A DNA stretch of 64,000 bases, taken from assembly GCA_003342895.1 (NCBI GenBank), contig PTFA01000092.1:2300435-2364434 (forward strand). The letters run 5' to 3'. The position numbers and the translations under genes were made by a program. Shown here piece by piece: positions 43,991 through 56,538 of this stretch. The stretch comes from Casuarius casuarius. Lineage: Eukaryota > Chordata > Aves > Casuariiformes > Casuariidae. The notes beneath the pieces are model-generated. The model saw only the letters and a list, made by a program, of their open reading frames with translations. It was not told the DNA's origin and ran no database searches. Each line of letters begins with the position of its first letter. Position 1 is the first letter of the stretch.

Positions 43991-46457
43991 TTGTAGAGCT
44001 GAGGGGGGATCTGCTCTCCTCTGCTCTTCTGGCTTTTTGCATTTCATCCTCAGCACAAAGAGAATTAGATTCCAATGCTTTGAGCAAGTCATTTGTGCTC
44101 CTGGAAAATATATTACCCAGAGAAAGTAGCAAACTTCATGGATTACACATTGCAAACAGAACTGCTGATGCATCGCGTGAGCAGGGCAGTAACTAGAGTG
44201 AAGATGGGTGGGAAATGCAGGCTGCAGTGGTTCTTTCAATGGGAAATTCAGAGAATGACAATTTTTCAACTGGTCTCTGTGCCAGAACTCAGAGCTCACT
44301 GGAAATAAAACCAAAATGGGAACTTAAATGGGGGAGAACTAGATGAAGCAAATTCCCTGTGATGAATTGTTCCCAGCAATTTTTCAGGGGAAATTTGAAG
44401 GGATTAAATTGACAGATTTGGGGCACAAATGAATAGTTTTCCTTTTAGCCTTGGAGCAGGGTTGCATTTAGGGGAGCTACCAGTACCGGGGCTGTTCGGA
44501 GCCTCTCCGCTGGCCTGGCTGGCTCAGCCCCGGGCGCCTGGGAGCATTTGGGCTGGCTGGAGAGAGGAGACCATCTCTCTGCTGTAAGGCTCAAGCCTGG
44601 AGTTTGCGGCCAAGAGGGGCCTGGCAAGGCTGCGCTGGCCCCGCCAATGGCTCTGACCCCAGAGCCAGGCAGTGCTTCAGGCCCCGTCTGTCCGGGACGG
44701 AGGCCGGCAGTCCCGAGGTGCCGGGGAGGGAATTGCTAATCGAGGGGTGGGGAGTGAGACGGTCCTAATGGCTCGTAGCCCAGGCTTGAAGAACAGGATG
44801 ATTAATGAGAGCAATGGCATGAAGGAACCAGAAACTAAGTAATGAGACCTTTATTTGATACATAATACTGCAGGGACCTTCCGTAAAGAGAATACCGGGA
44901 GAAGGGCTAAGTTTTGCAGATTTGGGAATGCATTACGAAGGGGGAAGGTATTGCTGAGTTTGCAGTCAAATGCCTGGGCTGTACACAGTCAGAGCTGCAG
45001 TATTGTTCAAAGAGAGCTTGGGACATGTTAATTTGGTCGTATATTTTCGAACGGTGGAAAGATACCCTGACTTGTGATTTACTTTGCTGTGTTGGTCTAT
45101 GCAGTATTCTGGGTTTAAAATGAGGTGTCCAGAGCCTGATTCAGTCACCTGATCATTGAATTCCAGCTGGGAGATGAAGAAGCCATTACATACATAACAA
45201 GAACTCCCAGCCAAAAATTACTTATGGTTTCAATTGAAGGAGAAGAAGCTGCTGATAGGTTGGGAATGGATGTCAGAAACACAGCAGTTAACAGCAGAGA
45301 TGAATGAGAGATTGTGAGGTGATAACTTAGATAAATTGGTGTCTCATCCATATTAAGGAGACAGCTCATCCTCTGTTGCTGCTGGATGACATGAACAGTG
45401 GAGTATACGGATACTGAAATACACTGGTCTTAAAGTTAAATCCCCAAGAACCATCAGGAATAAGTCTCAGAAGCCAAAGTGAGATCTGATGCACACTGCA
45501 AAAATATGCAGTCTGTCAGAGAACACGGTTCTCTCCATATAACTTCCATCGTTTGTGGGACAATTATAGAGAAAACGATACTGTGATCTGTAAAGCAGTT
45601 CCTGGAGTGGTTTTATTCACTAACTCAATGCTACGCATAATCATTGCCAGCAACATCTCCAGAGGTGTGTGCATAATAGAGAGACATCAAGTCAATGAGT
45701 CAAAACATCAGAAAATAAAATTCAGATGAACATCACATTCAAAAATTATATCATCTGTCATTTAACGCTGTCTGAAGACCTCCTTATTGAAATAATACAT
45801 CTAAACTAAAAGTTACCCCAGGCAGTAATACCGTATTGCACTGTGTTCAGTATCGGTGAGGAATCAGGTTTTTCCGCTGCTTGGACTGGCTGCCAGAGAC
45901 GGCTACCTAGCTGCATAAGCCATATAGTGATCTTCACACCGAGGTGCCCAAAAGACTTGCAAGGGGGGGGGACGCAGAGCCCTGGGAGGATCTGTTTCCC
46001 GTGTGTAGCTGCTTCAGAGTCAACAAAGTCGGTAATGACCCACCAGCTTTACCCAAGTAATGTAGCATCACTTAGGCACTCCTGTGAACTCAGGTGTCCA
46101 CCTATAACTCCCACAGCTATTTGCAGATCTTGTACTGTCCTTTCGGTAGAGCATCCTGAAGCTTTTCACATGGGGCAGCTTGCAGGATGACAGATTGTAC
46201 CTTAAAATCAAGTAGGAATAGCGCTTAGGTCCAGAACTGTCCTCAGAACCAAATTCATGGCAGAAAAAGTGTTTCTGAACAACCCCATAAAGCCTCAAAG
46301 CGACATTTTACAACCTTTAAATTCCAGTATAGATGAAGAAGTCTGCTTTAACCTCCTACACCAAGCCAGCCCCCTTTTTTTTATGAGTAACAGACTTTTG
46401 ATCCAGATTTAACTACAGATCTGAGTAATTTACACATGCCAGGGGTCAGAGACTCAC
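43991..46457. other. Non-coding DNA, no gene recognised
   Basis: Mixed sequence, with a GC-richer patch at 44,460-44,740 and a G-run at 45,963-45,971. Frames up to 115 codons have no domain. No RNA gene or repeat family recognised. Confidence 0.5.
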
Positions 46458-46516
46458 CGGCATAACCTGAACTGACAATGCTGTTTCCACAGAATCACCC
46501 AGGATCCCCAATAGAC
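46458..46516 (-). other. Splice-bounded 59-bp exon candidate
   Basis: On the minus strand a T-rich tract ending GACAACAG (acceptor) is followed by 59 bp open in one frame (LLGILGDSVETALSVQVMP) and then GTGAGTC, a strong donor (46,451-46,457). Both splice signals are good, but such pairs also arise by chance in tens of kilobases, and I do not recognise the peptide. It could be an internal exon of the minus-strand gene whose last exon may lie at 20.9 kb, but that link is speculation. Confidence 0.15.
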
Positions 46517-48949
46517 CTGTTGTCTCAAAAAAAATATCAAGGAGATGGAAGCAAAACAGCTGAAAATGCATCGACATGGGTGTGCTCAGGATTAAAACAG
46601 CCATGTGCCCAGCTACCAGCCTGAGAAACAGTCAGTGTGCAGAGCCCTTGCCTCGCTGTTTTGGCTGAAGGTCTGGTTGGGTGCAGGGAGGGAAGCACCT
46701 GCTGGAGGGGTGTCATTTCCTTTGGGTTTTTCACTCATTATCTTGCCATGTGGATGTGTAGAATCATTCTTCCTTTAAGACCCAAATTAGCCTTTTAAAA
46801 AAAGCATTGTATCCAAATGTAAAATTAATTTGCCCTCGCTATTACACTTCAATGGATTAGATCCTTTGTTCTTCCTGTTTGAAAGCATCTATTGAGAGAA
46901 GTTTTCCTTTGTAAAAACACAGGTCTGGGAGACCTTCGAATCCCCTAAATAAATTCTTATCCTGCCATTTTCCCAAAGCACCATGTATAGCATCTTCTCT
47001 GCAACACAAATAAACAATTCCCTGCAGATGCACATATCCAAGGACAGCAGTACCTGCTCCAGGGTGCATTGGCAGAGATTTCACGGCAGGGGACATAGGG
47101 CAAGTTTATGTATATAAATATATATATATATAAAATATGTGTGTTTGTGTGCATGTGTTTGTGTGTGTGTATGTATTTCTTTAAACAAACAAGGCTTTTA
47201 TTCAAGGCTCGGTTTTCCCTTAATCCATATGAAACCATAACCTGCCGGGTGGTTTCCCTTCCTGCTTTTTGCTAGCTGCACCTTACACGCCCAGGTCTTT
47301 GCCCCAGCAGGGACCAGCACGTCCCGGCTCTGGCTGGTGGTGTTCCCGGGCAGAAGCGGCATCGTGTGTGCCAGGAAGGTACGGCCAAGATGGATGGGGC
47401 AGCCTGAAGGACGAGCGAAAGCTGCTTAATGAGTCTGGGTTGTTCCAGGGTGTGAGAGTGAACAATGAGCATCTCAGCTGGAAGCAAAATCAGGAACTTG
47501 GGGGAGCTTTGCCACTTAGACAACAAATCACTGGGTGTGCTTGAAGGTTCATTTTTCACTGGAAAACACCAGTGAAACAAATACTTTGCTGCTTATCTCC
47601 TTATTGCTCATCAGCACTTTCCGAACACCGCGTTGCCCTCTGTTTGCTTGGAAAAGGCATGGTGCTTAAATGGGTTGGAGGGTAGACTTGTGATGAAAGA
47701 AATAAGCCACAGCTTTAATCCCAAAGGCTTTGTAAAGGGTTCATTTTGCTCTCAGGAAAAATTTCTCTCTTCCCTGCTTGTTCCCCTCCCTCTCTTTCCC
47801 TTCCGTCCGGATTGCCTCATATGTATCTAAAGGAAAGCTTGCCATCCTTTGAAGAGGTAGTCTCCTCTAAAAAATCAATAGTCAACATTGTCTTTAAATA
47901 GTCTGACATTTACCTTTCCTGTAGTTTTCATTCTTTCCTGGATTGCCCAGATGTTTGTCTTGTCCACGTACATTCCTTATTTCTCTGCCTTTAGCCACTG
48001 ACCAGCAGCTTTTCAAGGGTGGCAGTTCGCGTGTTGTTGTCACGGCCACAAATAAGGAGACTTTAGCGAGATAATTAAAAGGACTGGAACTCACTAATAG
48101 AAGCATCTTTAACTAATTTATGGAAGGCATCAAGTGAGAATAATTACAAGCAAAAGGGTATTGTAAATCCCTGAAGAAAATATACTTTGGATGCAGTTTT
48201 CCCAACAAGCGTAACTGAATGCTGGCCCAAAGGTCAAAAATAAAAGACTCTGAGCTTCCACCTCCCAAGCCATCCACCTTTCCTCTCCCCTCTTGTCAGG
48301 AAATCATCTGGGGGTTCATTTAGAAAGCTGCTTGTTCAGAGTAGGGCTGTTTGCAATCTGGGAAAGTTAAGCAAATTAGCAGAATTATTAGGTAAGAGGC
48401 AATTCACCATAGCCTGCAAAGCAACTGCTTGTTAAATTAACTCACACAAGAGAGTTGCACTGATCAAATGATGCAGTGTTGCAGTGCTTTCAGAGAGAAG
48501 GCTGTGCAGGCATTTTCTTTGAAATAACACTGCTATATTCCAACGCAAAAATGAAAAGGAGGGAGTTTGTGCAGATTCCCTGGCAGGGTGTGTGACGAGT
48601 TCTTCGAGCAAATGACTTGGAAGATGCCCTGGTCTTTTGCTCATGTTTCTGCTATGCAGTTCTTTCAGGAAAAAAAAAAAAAAGGAAAAGAAAGAAATAA
48701 AAGCCCTATACCTTTAAACTAATGATTTCTAAAAATAGGGAGAGCTGCAGGAGAGCTGATGCCATGAAACCCCTCGAAGCAGGTGGCCTGTTCCACCCGC
48801 TCCCCTCTGCGGCACGAGGACGTCTGCGTTTCTGCTGCCTCGCCGTTCTGGGGCGACCTGGGGAGCAGGTCCTTAGGAAGCAGCAGCATAAATCTGAATC
48901 CTCCAGAAAGCCATCGAGGGAGGTGGCTCACACACGGTTTCTGATCACT
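46517..48949. other. Non-coding DNA with simple-sequence patches
   Basis: Contains a TA/TG-rich low-complexity patch (47,108-47,178) and an A-run of 14 (48,670-48,683) within an A-rich stretch. No gene recognised. Confidence 0.5.
47108..47178. repeat. TA/TG low-complexity repeat
   Basis: Short (TA)n passing into interrupted (TG)n, seen directly. Frames through it read Ile/Tyr or Thr/His runs. Confidence 0.9.
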
Positions 48950-49270
48950 CGGTCTCATTTTTATATACTCTTTGGCTATTGATTTGATATTTTTATACCT
49001 TATATAGTGCACTTAGCAAAGAAAAAAATGGATTAACTAAGTGAATGTGCTTTATTAGCAGGTCTCTGATGGAAAATTATGTCAGTTTTCCATTTAAAAG
49101 ATGCATCAGATTTATCCACTCATGAATCAATTTATTCCTGCGTGAAAAACTACTAACACTCGACATAAAAATTTCCAATGTCAGACTGCTCGCTGGCTAT
49201 AAGAACCAAAGGTTTGAAATGAATAAAATGCATCATGGGGAAGTATTTAGCACTTCCACCACAGCTGAGG
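48950..49270. promoter_or_regulatory. Candidate conserved non-coding element
   Basis: AT-rich, repeat-free block with CTATTGATTTGATATT, GGATTAACTAAGTGAATG, CATGAATCAATTTATTCC and GAATAAAATGCATCATGGGG. It abuts a CpG islet starting at 49,375. No long frame. Inferred from texture. Confidence 0.35.
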
Positions 49271-49374
49271 ATTAAATGTCCATCCCTGAAATGAGGCGAG
49301 GTTGTTATGCCAGGTTTATGCCAGGTTTCCTCCCAGTTTTATTCCCTGGAGACAGAGGTGTTTTGGTAAAATCA

Positions 49375-49700
49375 TGGGAGCGCATCCGCCACAGGTGCAG
49401 AGCAGGAGGCAGCCGGGCTGTCCAGGCTTGTCCTGGTTATTCCGAAGAGCAAAGAGCACCCGGAGCTGCAGGAGCGACCGGACGAATCCTGCGGCCCCTC
49501 AGCCTTGTCTGCAAGCACTGACTCCTCGCCGGTCCCGACGCTGGCGTCGAGGGAGGCACGCTCCCGCCGGGAAGCTGCTCAGTCGGGCTGAGCGGGGCTG
49601 CGGAGAAGCCCTCCAGTGCCGGGCTGGCCCCGAGCCACGCTGCAGCAGCTCTGGATCCAGATTCGACTTTCCTCCCGGGTTTAAGAGGCGTGGGATCCGG
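49375..49700. promoter_or_regulatory. CpG-rich islet
   Basis: About 325 bp, CpG-dense at 49,475-49,640 (GCGACCGGACG, GTCCCGACGCTGGCGTCG). A 142-codon plus frame (49,302-49,730) and a minus frame overlap it; both are Arg/Ala/Pro-rich composition products. Confidence 0.4.
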
Positions 49701-50812
49701 AGTGGGTTTAGGTCACTACCCATTGCTTAATAGCTACTTTCTGGCTGTTCCCAGTGTTCCCAAAACCTCTTTTCTGTTGACTGCTTCATGCTCTGCCCTG
49801 CTCTTTAAATAAAGAAGGATAAAACCCTTAAGCCTCTCTGATGGTAGTTTGGGGCCAGGATCATTAGATTTGGGAAGTGCTGGCTGTTGAGCACTGTCCT
49901 GTGACAGGAATGATATAACTGTGTTTTTCTCTTTTGCCGTTTTTTCCTAAATCTGGCAGATCCTCCCGCTCAAAGGGCTGCCCAGCTTCTGCCCTTCCTG
50001 GGCTTTTTCGGCTATCTGGGCCGTTCTCCTTGCCATGCAAAAATGGAGCAGGCCATTGCTTTCCAAGTGATCCATATTTTCCCCTAAAAAATAAACAACC
50101 CACATGCTTTCCCTCTCATCTCTTCTATGTGTAAAAAAACCAAACTGTCTTGCAAAGATACATGTGGCAAACTGGCTTCTATTACTGTCCATCCAGGAAT
50201 AATGCTGTTGTGGTATCAGACAAAAATCTACTTATATTTCATTATGAAAGCATGGAGCAGGCTGGAACTTCACAAAGAAATTTGAGAGTAGGAAGGAAGT
50301 AAGAAAGAAGAGACATCAGGGTTGGAAATTCCTCTTAAATACTGTAGGAGCTCCTGCAATGTCAAGCTGCTTCATTAGGCTTTTCTGAGCCACTGACAGT
50401 CATTGACATCAAACTGATGAGAGCACCTTATTAAGGCAAATAGATGGCTTAGCATCAATGCGCGGCACAGACAGCCACGTAGGCCAGCCCGGGAAGCAAC
50501 ATACATCTTTTTCCCTTTGAGAGATACTTTTTGAGTAAAACTATGCAGACACCGAATCGGGAGCCTTGGAAGCCAATCTGGGGAGCCAGAGAGATTAAGA
50601 AAAAAGGCTGTGCTTTTTAGAGCTGGTGTTTAGGGAAACACAGTCCTGTTTCCATCCATGGTCATGGACAGGAGCAACGTGAGCTAATTATCCATCAACT
50701 AATTGCCAAGCAAACAAGGTCTCCCCCTTAGCAAGGGGGCAACAGAGGCTGGGGGAAGGCAGAGCCCAGGAATGGGAAAGGGAGAAGCTGCCTCACGGGA
50801 AGGAGGATAGAA
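49701..50812. other. Non-coding DNA, no gene recognised
   Basis: Mixed sequence. A pyrimidine-rich stretch at 49,919-49,958 ending GGCAG resembles a plus-strand acceptor. No domain-bearing frame. Confidence 0.45.
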
Positions 50813-53430
50813 ATGAATTCCTTGCAAACCATGGAGGAGGAACTCCGGGATAATTCGTTATTTGTTCCTGAGCTGGCGCAGCACGGGGCCACCTCTCATC
50901 CCTGGCAGGATATCAGCTCACAGCTGAACACTTGCAGGTATTTGGGAAATACTTGCAAATCTCTTTCTCTCTCTCTCCCTCTTTTTTTCCATAGTGGAAA
51001 ATGGAGAAAGTGGAAGCTATCCATCATGTGCTGTGCAAAATGCTGTTATCAGAGTGGGAGGGCAGAAAGGCCTGGAGGCAAACGTTATCGGAGGGAGGTG
51101 CTAAGTGATACAAAGTACCTGTCCCACACGGAGGTGGAAAAGAAGGTCCTTGGTGCTCAGTGTCTTGTGCCTTCAACAGAGAGACTGGCCATGCTCTGCT
51201 TCCGTCATCCAGTGAGTTATTTAGCTCTCTCCAGCCCATGTGAAGCACAGCCGCTCAGAGGATGCCTCAGCGCTGAGCCCCAGATCAGCTGTGCCGTCAC
51301 ACCTTGCAGCCACTGGGACAACACGGAACGTCTCAGTGCTTATTTTTGGCGTTGCATGATAAAAGGCAACTGCCTAGAGCCAGCTGAGATCACAAGCATA
51401 ACATAAGAGCAGATAAAAACATTAAAATAGGAAGGCTGTCCAGTCCAGACAGACCAATTGCACAAGACAAAATAAGTTGCGTGGAGCTTTGACAAGCTAT
51501 TTTCTGTTCTATTCACTGTAAATTTATTTGCTAAATAGCCACAAACAAAGGATTTTGTCCCTTGAGAAAAAATGAGGACTTATCTAAACCACCGTCTCGG
51601 TACTACGGCTCAGCTCTGCCGCAGTAACTGAGGTAATGTATATACCCGCCGAGCGTTACGACTGGCCATGCGCGTGCTCTTTGCCCACGTCAGATACAAA
51701 GTAAAGGACATTTGCTTAAACCTCAGCCAAAGCAGTGCACACAGACACGTTTTATCTCACGGCTGCAAGGAGCTCAGGTTGCACGTGTGGTCGCTCTGCC
51801 GTACGGCTCACGGTGGCTAGGCAGCCCGTGAGTGGCCCAAGTGTAAGAACTGAGCAATCCCTATTCTTTTCTTGCTGGGATGTACAGAAGATATCATCAT
51901 CCAGGCTTTAGTACATTTCGAAAATCTGTGCAGCACACGTTGTGGTTTATATTTAATCCGAGCTGATGTCCTATAGCTATTGTATGCATGCTTATGGCAG
52001 TCATTTTTAATTAGTGACTGTGTCAATACTATTGACACTTTCATTGCTTTGGGGGGGAGTTCGAGGATATTTTCCAGCAGGTGAAGTCCCCTCTCTGCAA
52101 TTCTCTGTCCCTCCAGCTGGACCCACTGTACAGAAGAGCTGTCTGTCTTACTAAAAAGGAGCAAGAGTATTAAGTTCATCCTCTGTGCAAGTAAATTACA
52201 GACTTACGCAGTACCAAACTCAGTGAATGCAGAAACGCAAATTCCCTTCATCCTGTGGCAAGATTTATAACCTTGTTCTGAGTGTGATATTTATTATACA
52301 GCTTAACAGAAGCCATGGTAGAACCTTGGAAATGTTGGTGGCCCTGCAACGAAGACGACGCATTCAATAGCTTGCTGGAAAGTGGAGTCAAACACGAACA
52401 GATCAAACCAGTCATCACATTAAGTGATAAACTCCCTACAGGAGCTATCATCCACCCAGAAAGAAAGGGGAAGGCAGATCATTACATTTATTGGTAATAG
52501 TTTTTAAAGAGTTAATAAAAACCAACTAGGAAAGGTATGGCTAGTAGCAGGCATATATATATATATTTCATCTATCTCAAAAATATCTTTGGCTCAAGAG
52601 TTGTATGCAACATCAGCAGAAGCTCTGTCTTCTGCCCAATACATCAAAAGAAATCTTCCTTTTAGATGATGGTCCTGGTGTAGATGGTGCTTACGTTGTA
52701 TAACTTTTAATGTCTTTAACCATCTTTAGCTTTGTATCCTGATAGCCCCTCCAGGCTATATGTCAATGCCATCTGTGAGGAAGGGAAGAGACTTCTGCTC
52801 AAGCACTACTGTAACGTTCATCTCTCAACTAAAAATGTGCTTCCTTCACTTGAAAAACTGTCACCACCGAACAATTATCTGTGTGTTTGCTTGCTTCTCC
52901 TTTCTTTCTTCTCTCTCAGGAAAACTGTATGAAGGAAAAGCATGCGTATAATAAAACTCCTTGGACAAAATCCAACTGATCTGATTGCTCTACCAAAGAT
53001 GCCTTTGCAGATGTGTCAGAGGGAAACAATGACAGTGGTAGAAGTGGGTCTAGCTCCGAAACATAGGGCCAGCCTAGATCCCCTTTATCCAAAGTTCAGG
53101 AATGACCGAGCAGCGGGTTTCCAGTGAGGATTCGTTGCTTGGTTGCTAAATAGAAGATTAGCAAGGAAGACACGTACATGTAGGTGGGGTTATATCCATC
53201 TGCTAATGCTCAGAGACAAATCAAAACAGTCTGAAAGACTCAGAAGCTTATGGCCTGCTGAACAAGCTGAAGAGATCATCTTTTTTTTTCTCTCTCTCCA
53301 GGGATGAAAAAATGGGGATGACATATTTTGGGAAGAGACTTGAAATCTGCCTCTTTGTTAGTGGTCTTGTGTTAATGCGATTATACTTTACTGTTCTGTT
53401 GGAAAACAACCAGAATGCATGCGCAGAGCC
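50813..53430 (+). ncRNA. Possible spliced plus-strand transcript region (speculative)
   Basis: Four good plus-strand acceptor-like sites occur within 2.3 kb: a 30-bp CT tract ending CCATAG (50,961-50,994), TATTATACAG (to 52,301), a 29-bp pyrimidine tract ending CTCTCAG (to 52,919), and T9 then CTCTCTCTCCAG (to 53,301). Short open stretches follow three of them: 197 codons from an ATG at 50,813 reading through the first tract, 60 codons from an ATG at 52,315, and about 43 codons after 53,301. None matches a family I know. An AATAAA lies at 52,950-52,955. This could be a lineage-specific or non-coding transcript, or chance. Confidence 0.15.
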
Positions 53431-54084
53431 TTAAGGAATGTAATCCAAGTTAGTAGGTAAATTTAGTTACATATTTTGTTTCTTCCATCTTAATTTTCTC
53501 CTTCTCTTCCTTACCTCTTTCTTAGACACCTTCACTTCCTACACTTGACTGATGAACGCTCTCAGGTCTTTGGGACAGATAATGTGTCTGTTTTTATCTG
53601 TGTTAAGTCCTGTATAAATAGTGTGGATATTCGCGCATTAGTGTATTTAGGCTGATGTGTTTAGCAGATTTAGATTATGAATTGCTGCTCAAAATAACGT
53701 TTGCATTTGCCGACAAGGGTCTTTATTACAGAAGAGGTCAAGTAAAAAGGATTATTCCTGCTAATTATTCATCGTTATTTAATATTTGCACAAAAGGTTT
53801 GCAGGATTGAGTCCTCAGGATTGCTTTGTTTGAGAAGCTAATAGGGTTTCCAGGAAAGCAGCATTGGCTGGTTGGCCATCAGAGGAGCCTCTTAGTGGAT
53901 ATGGAGGACAATTAGATTTGATGTAGTTAAAGGGTGGTTGGCTAAAGGCTTATAATGACTCGGCCAGGACCTGATCCAAAGTCAGTGGAAAAACTTCTAC
54001 TCAGAGCTGTGCTTTATGGGAAAGAGAAGGAAGCAGATCTAATTTTTAGGCCATTAAGCAAAAAAGAAAGGGGGAATGTCTGCA
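53431..54084. other. Non-coding AT-rich DNA
   Basis: AT-rich and frame-poor; 53,600-53,800 has homeodomain-type cores (GCTAATTATTCATCG). Contains an ancient repeat scrap at its right end. No gene recognised. Confidence 0.45.
53963..54000. repeat. Ancient repeat fragment (CTGATCCAAAG type)
   Basis: The phrase CCAGGACCTGATCCAAAGTCAGTGG followed by AAAAACTTC resembles the sauropsid repeat unit 'ggcctgatccaaagcccattgaagtcaatggaaagactcc', with a gap. Identification is from memory and the piece is short. Confidence 0.3.
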
Positions 54085-54270
54085 CTGCCACGTGAGCCAC
54101 GTGGCACACGTGCAGGGCTTTGGAGCCCCCGAGATACTGTGTGCCGGCGAGCGCAGCGATGGGGACGCAAGCCCTCGGTGTGGCGGGGGCCCCGGGGTCT
54201 CCCCCAGGCTGGACAGGACCCGCGTCAGGCCCTTGGGTGGTTCCCGCCCCGGGCAGCTCCTGGCTGAAAA
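54085..54270. promoter_or_regulatory. Short CpG-rich islet
   Basis: About 185 bp of GC-rich, CpG-containing DNA (GCCGGCGAGCGCAGCGATGG) with open overlapping frames on both strands. No exon signal. Confidence 0.35.
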
Positions 54271-56485
54271 GGGCAGCTGGCGAGGTGGCTCGATGAGCTC
54301 CAAAATGCTGCTGAGGTATCAGAAGTGATTTGAGAGTGAACAGAGCTGAAACACAAGCTGCTGGGAGGGACATATGTAATTTTTGGCCCCGGTCTTAGGT
54401 TTGACCCTATATATTAGCAGCCCCTAGAGAATCCCCTGAAGTCTCCCAGCTGCTGTATGCTTGGGCCTCGTATTTCCTCGCTTAGACCGTAATAGGCTAT
54501 ATTGTTGTAGAAATTCCTTGTTAAGTGAACTGAATTTCCTATTCTATAAAAATATAATTAGGCAATAAAAACACTGGCAGAAATTTTCAAGCATGGGCGC
54601 CTGAAGGTGGGTAGCAGGATCTACATTTAAGCATCTAAATATGCGGCCCAACTTTTGTAAGCCCTGACTATTTACATCTCCTCTAACTTTCCGAAAGAAC
54701 TGGAAGTTTTCCTGCTATTCAAGGCTCAGATGGCTTTGGGGGCACCTAAATATAGACCCGTGTGCCGAAGTTTTGGCATTCAGGTTTGCAGAGTGGCCGG
54801 AGTGTTTAGACATTGGAGTATAACATCACAGTTTGAAAATCGCACTGTATCGCAACAAAATCGTGTGCTTCCATCTAAAGCGTTGCACGTATAGCACCTG
54901 TGAGAATTTCCATCCATGCACCCATCTCATCCGCTTCTGGTGGAAATACTTCTTTGGGACAGCAAATGCTTTCAAGGTTGCCCGTGGAGGACCACGCGTG
55001 TCTGTGCTGGGCATGGGTGCTAGCAGCCGAAAATCTGGCAGCTGCATTAAAAAAGACAAATCACCGACGCTGCTGCAGCAGGTGAGCTCTTATTCACCGG
55101 TGCTTCTTTAAGGAGAAAGCATATTCATTTACATTCTGTGGTTTTGTTCAACTTGCGATGCCTCCAGCTTCCCCATTTGACATTTTTTAGTAACTTAATT
55201 ATCATTACCAAGGAAGAATTTAAATAATGGTGTTGTTTACATTGGATGCAGCCCTGGGGAATGCGAGAGAATAACCCAGATTGCGGGAGCAGGCGGGAGG
55301 AGCGTGGTATTTTGGAAACCCGGTCCACTCAGCCTGCTGGAAGCATCTGTTTCTACTCAACCTTTCCCTCTAGAGTCCTGATATCATTCACAGCCCAGAC
55401 TGCCAGCAATTAGGGACTTGTACTGAGGATTCCCTTTCCCCTGCGCTTTTGTCCCCAACCTTCCTTGTTTATGAATCTCTGCTTCTGGTCTGACAGCAAC
55501 AACGTTAAGGTGATGTTTACTCAGCGACCGCTACTCGCACAGTCATTTCTGTCTCAGCGGATGCTTTTGCTTGATGCTTCTGAGATGGAAATTAGGAGGT
55601 GGGATTGGGTAGTGCTTGGAAACCGGCATTGCTAATTGCAAAGAAAATAATTGGCAGTGAAAGACAGCGTCCCGAGACGTGTGTCTGCAGACTGCAGGTA
55701 CAGAGATGACGGCCACTTGGCTATTTTGCAAAGCGCAGAGCTGTGCTGTGTAACTGCATCTAGACAGTCATCCAGCAGCCCTGCGAGCCAGGGCTGCAAA
55801 CTGGCTCCATGCTAATGTGTGGATTTGTTGCAGCTATTCCCTTTCCCCTGGCTGCAGGCAATTTCCTTCCAATATTAGGGAACGCACGTTGCAAGGACTT
55901 GTGTCTCTTCTTGTGTCTATGGGAAAGCACTTTAGGATGCGCTGTTGAGTGTTTGCAAAGGTGTTGTGTTTGTAAAAAAATGAAAAGAAAACTTTTATGT
56001 GTCTCCAATAAGTCAGCTGGTGACACAAAGGAAAACATCCTTCCCCAAGAGTTCACCTATTGCTTCCCAGTTTTGCATTTTTCAAAACTACAAATACCAG
56101 AAATATTTCTGATCGGTTCTGATACAGCCAGTGGTCCTTGCTGACATATTTACACTTAACTACCGACTAATCACAGAAAGGTTAGGAAGTAACAGAACAA
56201 CTTGGTGCCTACATCTTCGCAGTGTTTCCCTGGAAATTTATCCGTCATCACTCTTGTATAGACCTTGGCTCTAACAAAAGCACATTCCACCACAGAATAT
56301 ATTTTCACTGCGTGGCCACTACAGAGTCGCTATTCGCATTTAGTGACGTTTTAACATTTTAGCAGCCTTTTCAGTATAAGAACTGTTCACTGCTTCCCGA
56401 AAGAGTGATCTGGGAGACTTGACTTCTCTCACTTTTGTGCATGTTCTTCGATCTAAACTTGTTCTTGGGCAGAAATAGCTGGTAC
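54271..56485. other. Non-coding DNA, no gene recognised
   Basis: Mixed sequence. A plus frame at 54,833-55,111 and a plus frame at 55,809-56,144 have no domain. No repeat family seen. Confidence 0.5.
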
Positions 56486-56538
56486 ATGCCTATTGAAGTA
56501 CATGGAAAAAGTCATATGGACTTCAGTAGGATTTCAGC
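56486..56538. repeat. Ancient repeat fragment (CATTGACTTCAATGG type)
   Basis: GCCTATTGAAGTACATGG then AAAAAGTCATATGGACTTCAGTAGGATTT is a diverged copy of the widespread sauropsid unit 'cccattgaagtcaatggaaaaagtcccattgacttcagtgggattt', which is itself an inverted repeat. Recognition from memory. Confidence 0.4.

Noticed and set aside
45755..45780. CATTTAACGCTGTCTG, resembling the miR-181 core AACATTCAACGCTGTC
   Set aside because: Several mismatches in the seed and no hairpin partner seen nearby.
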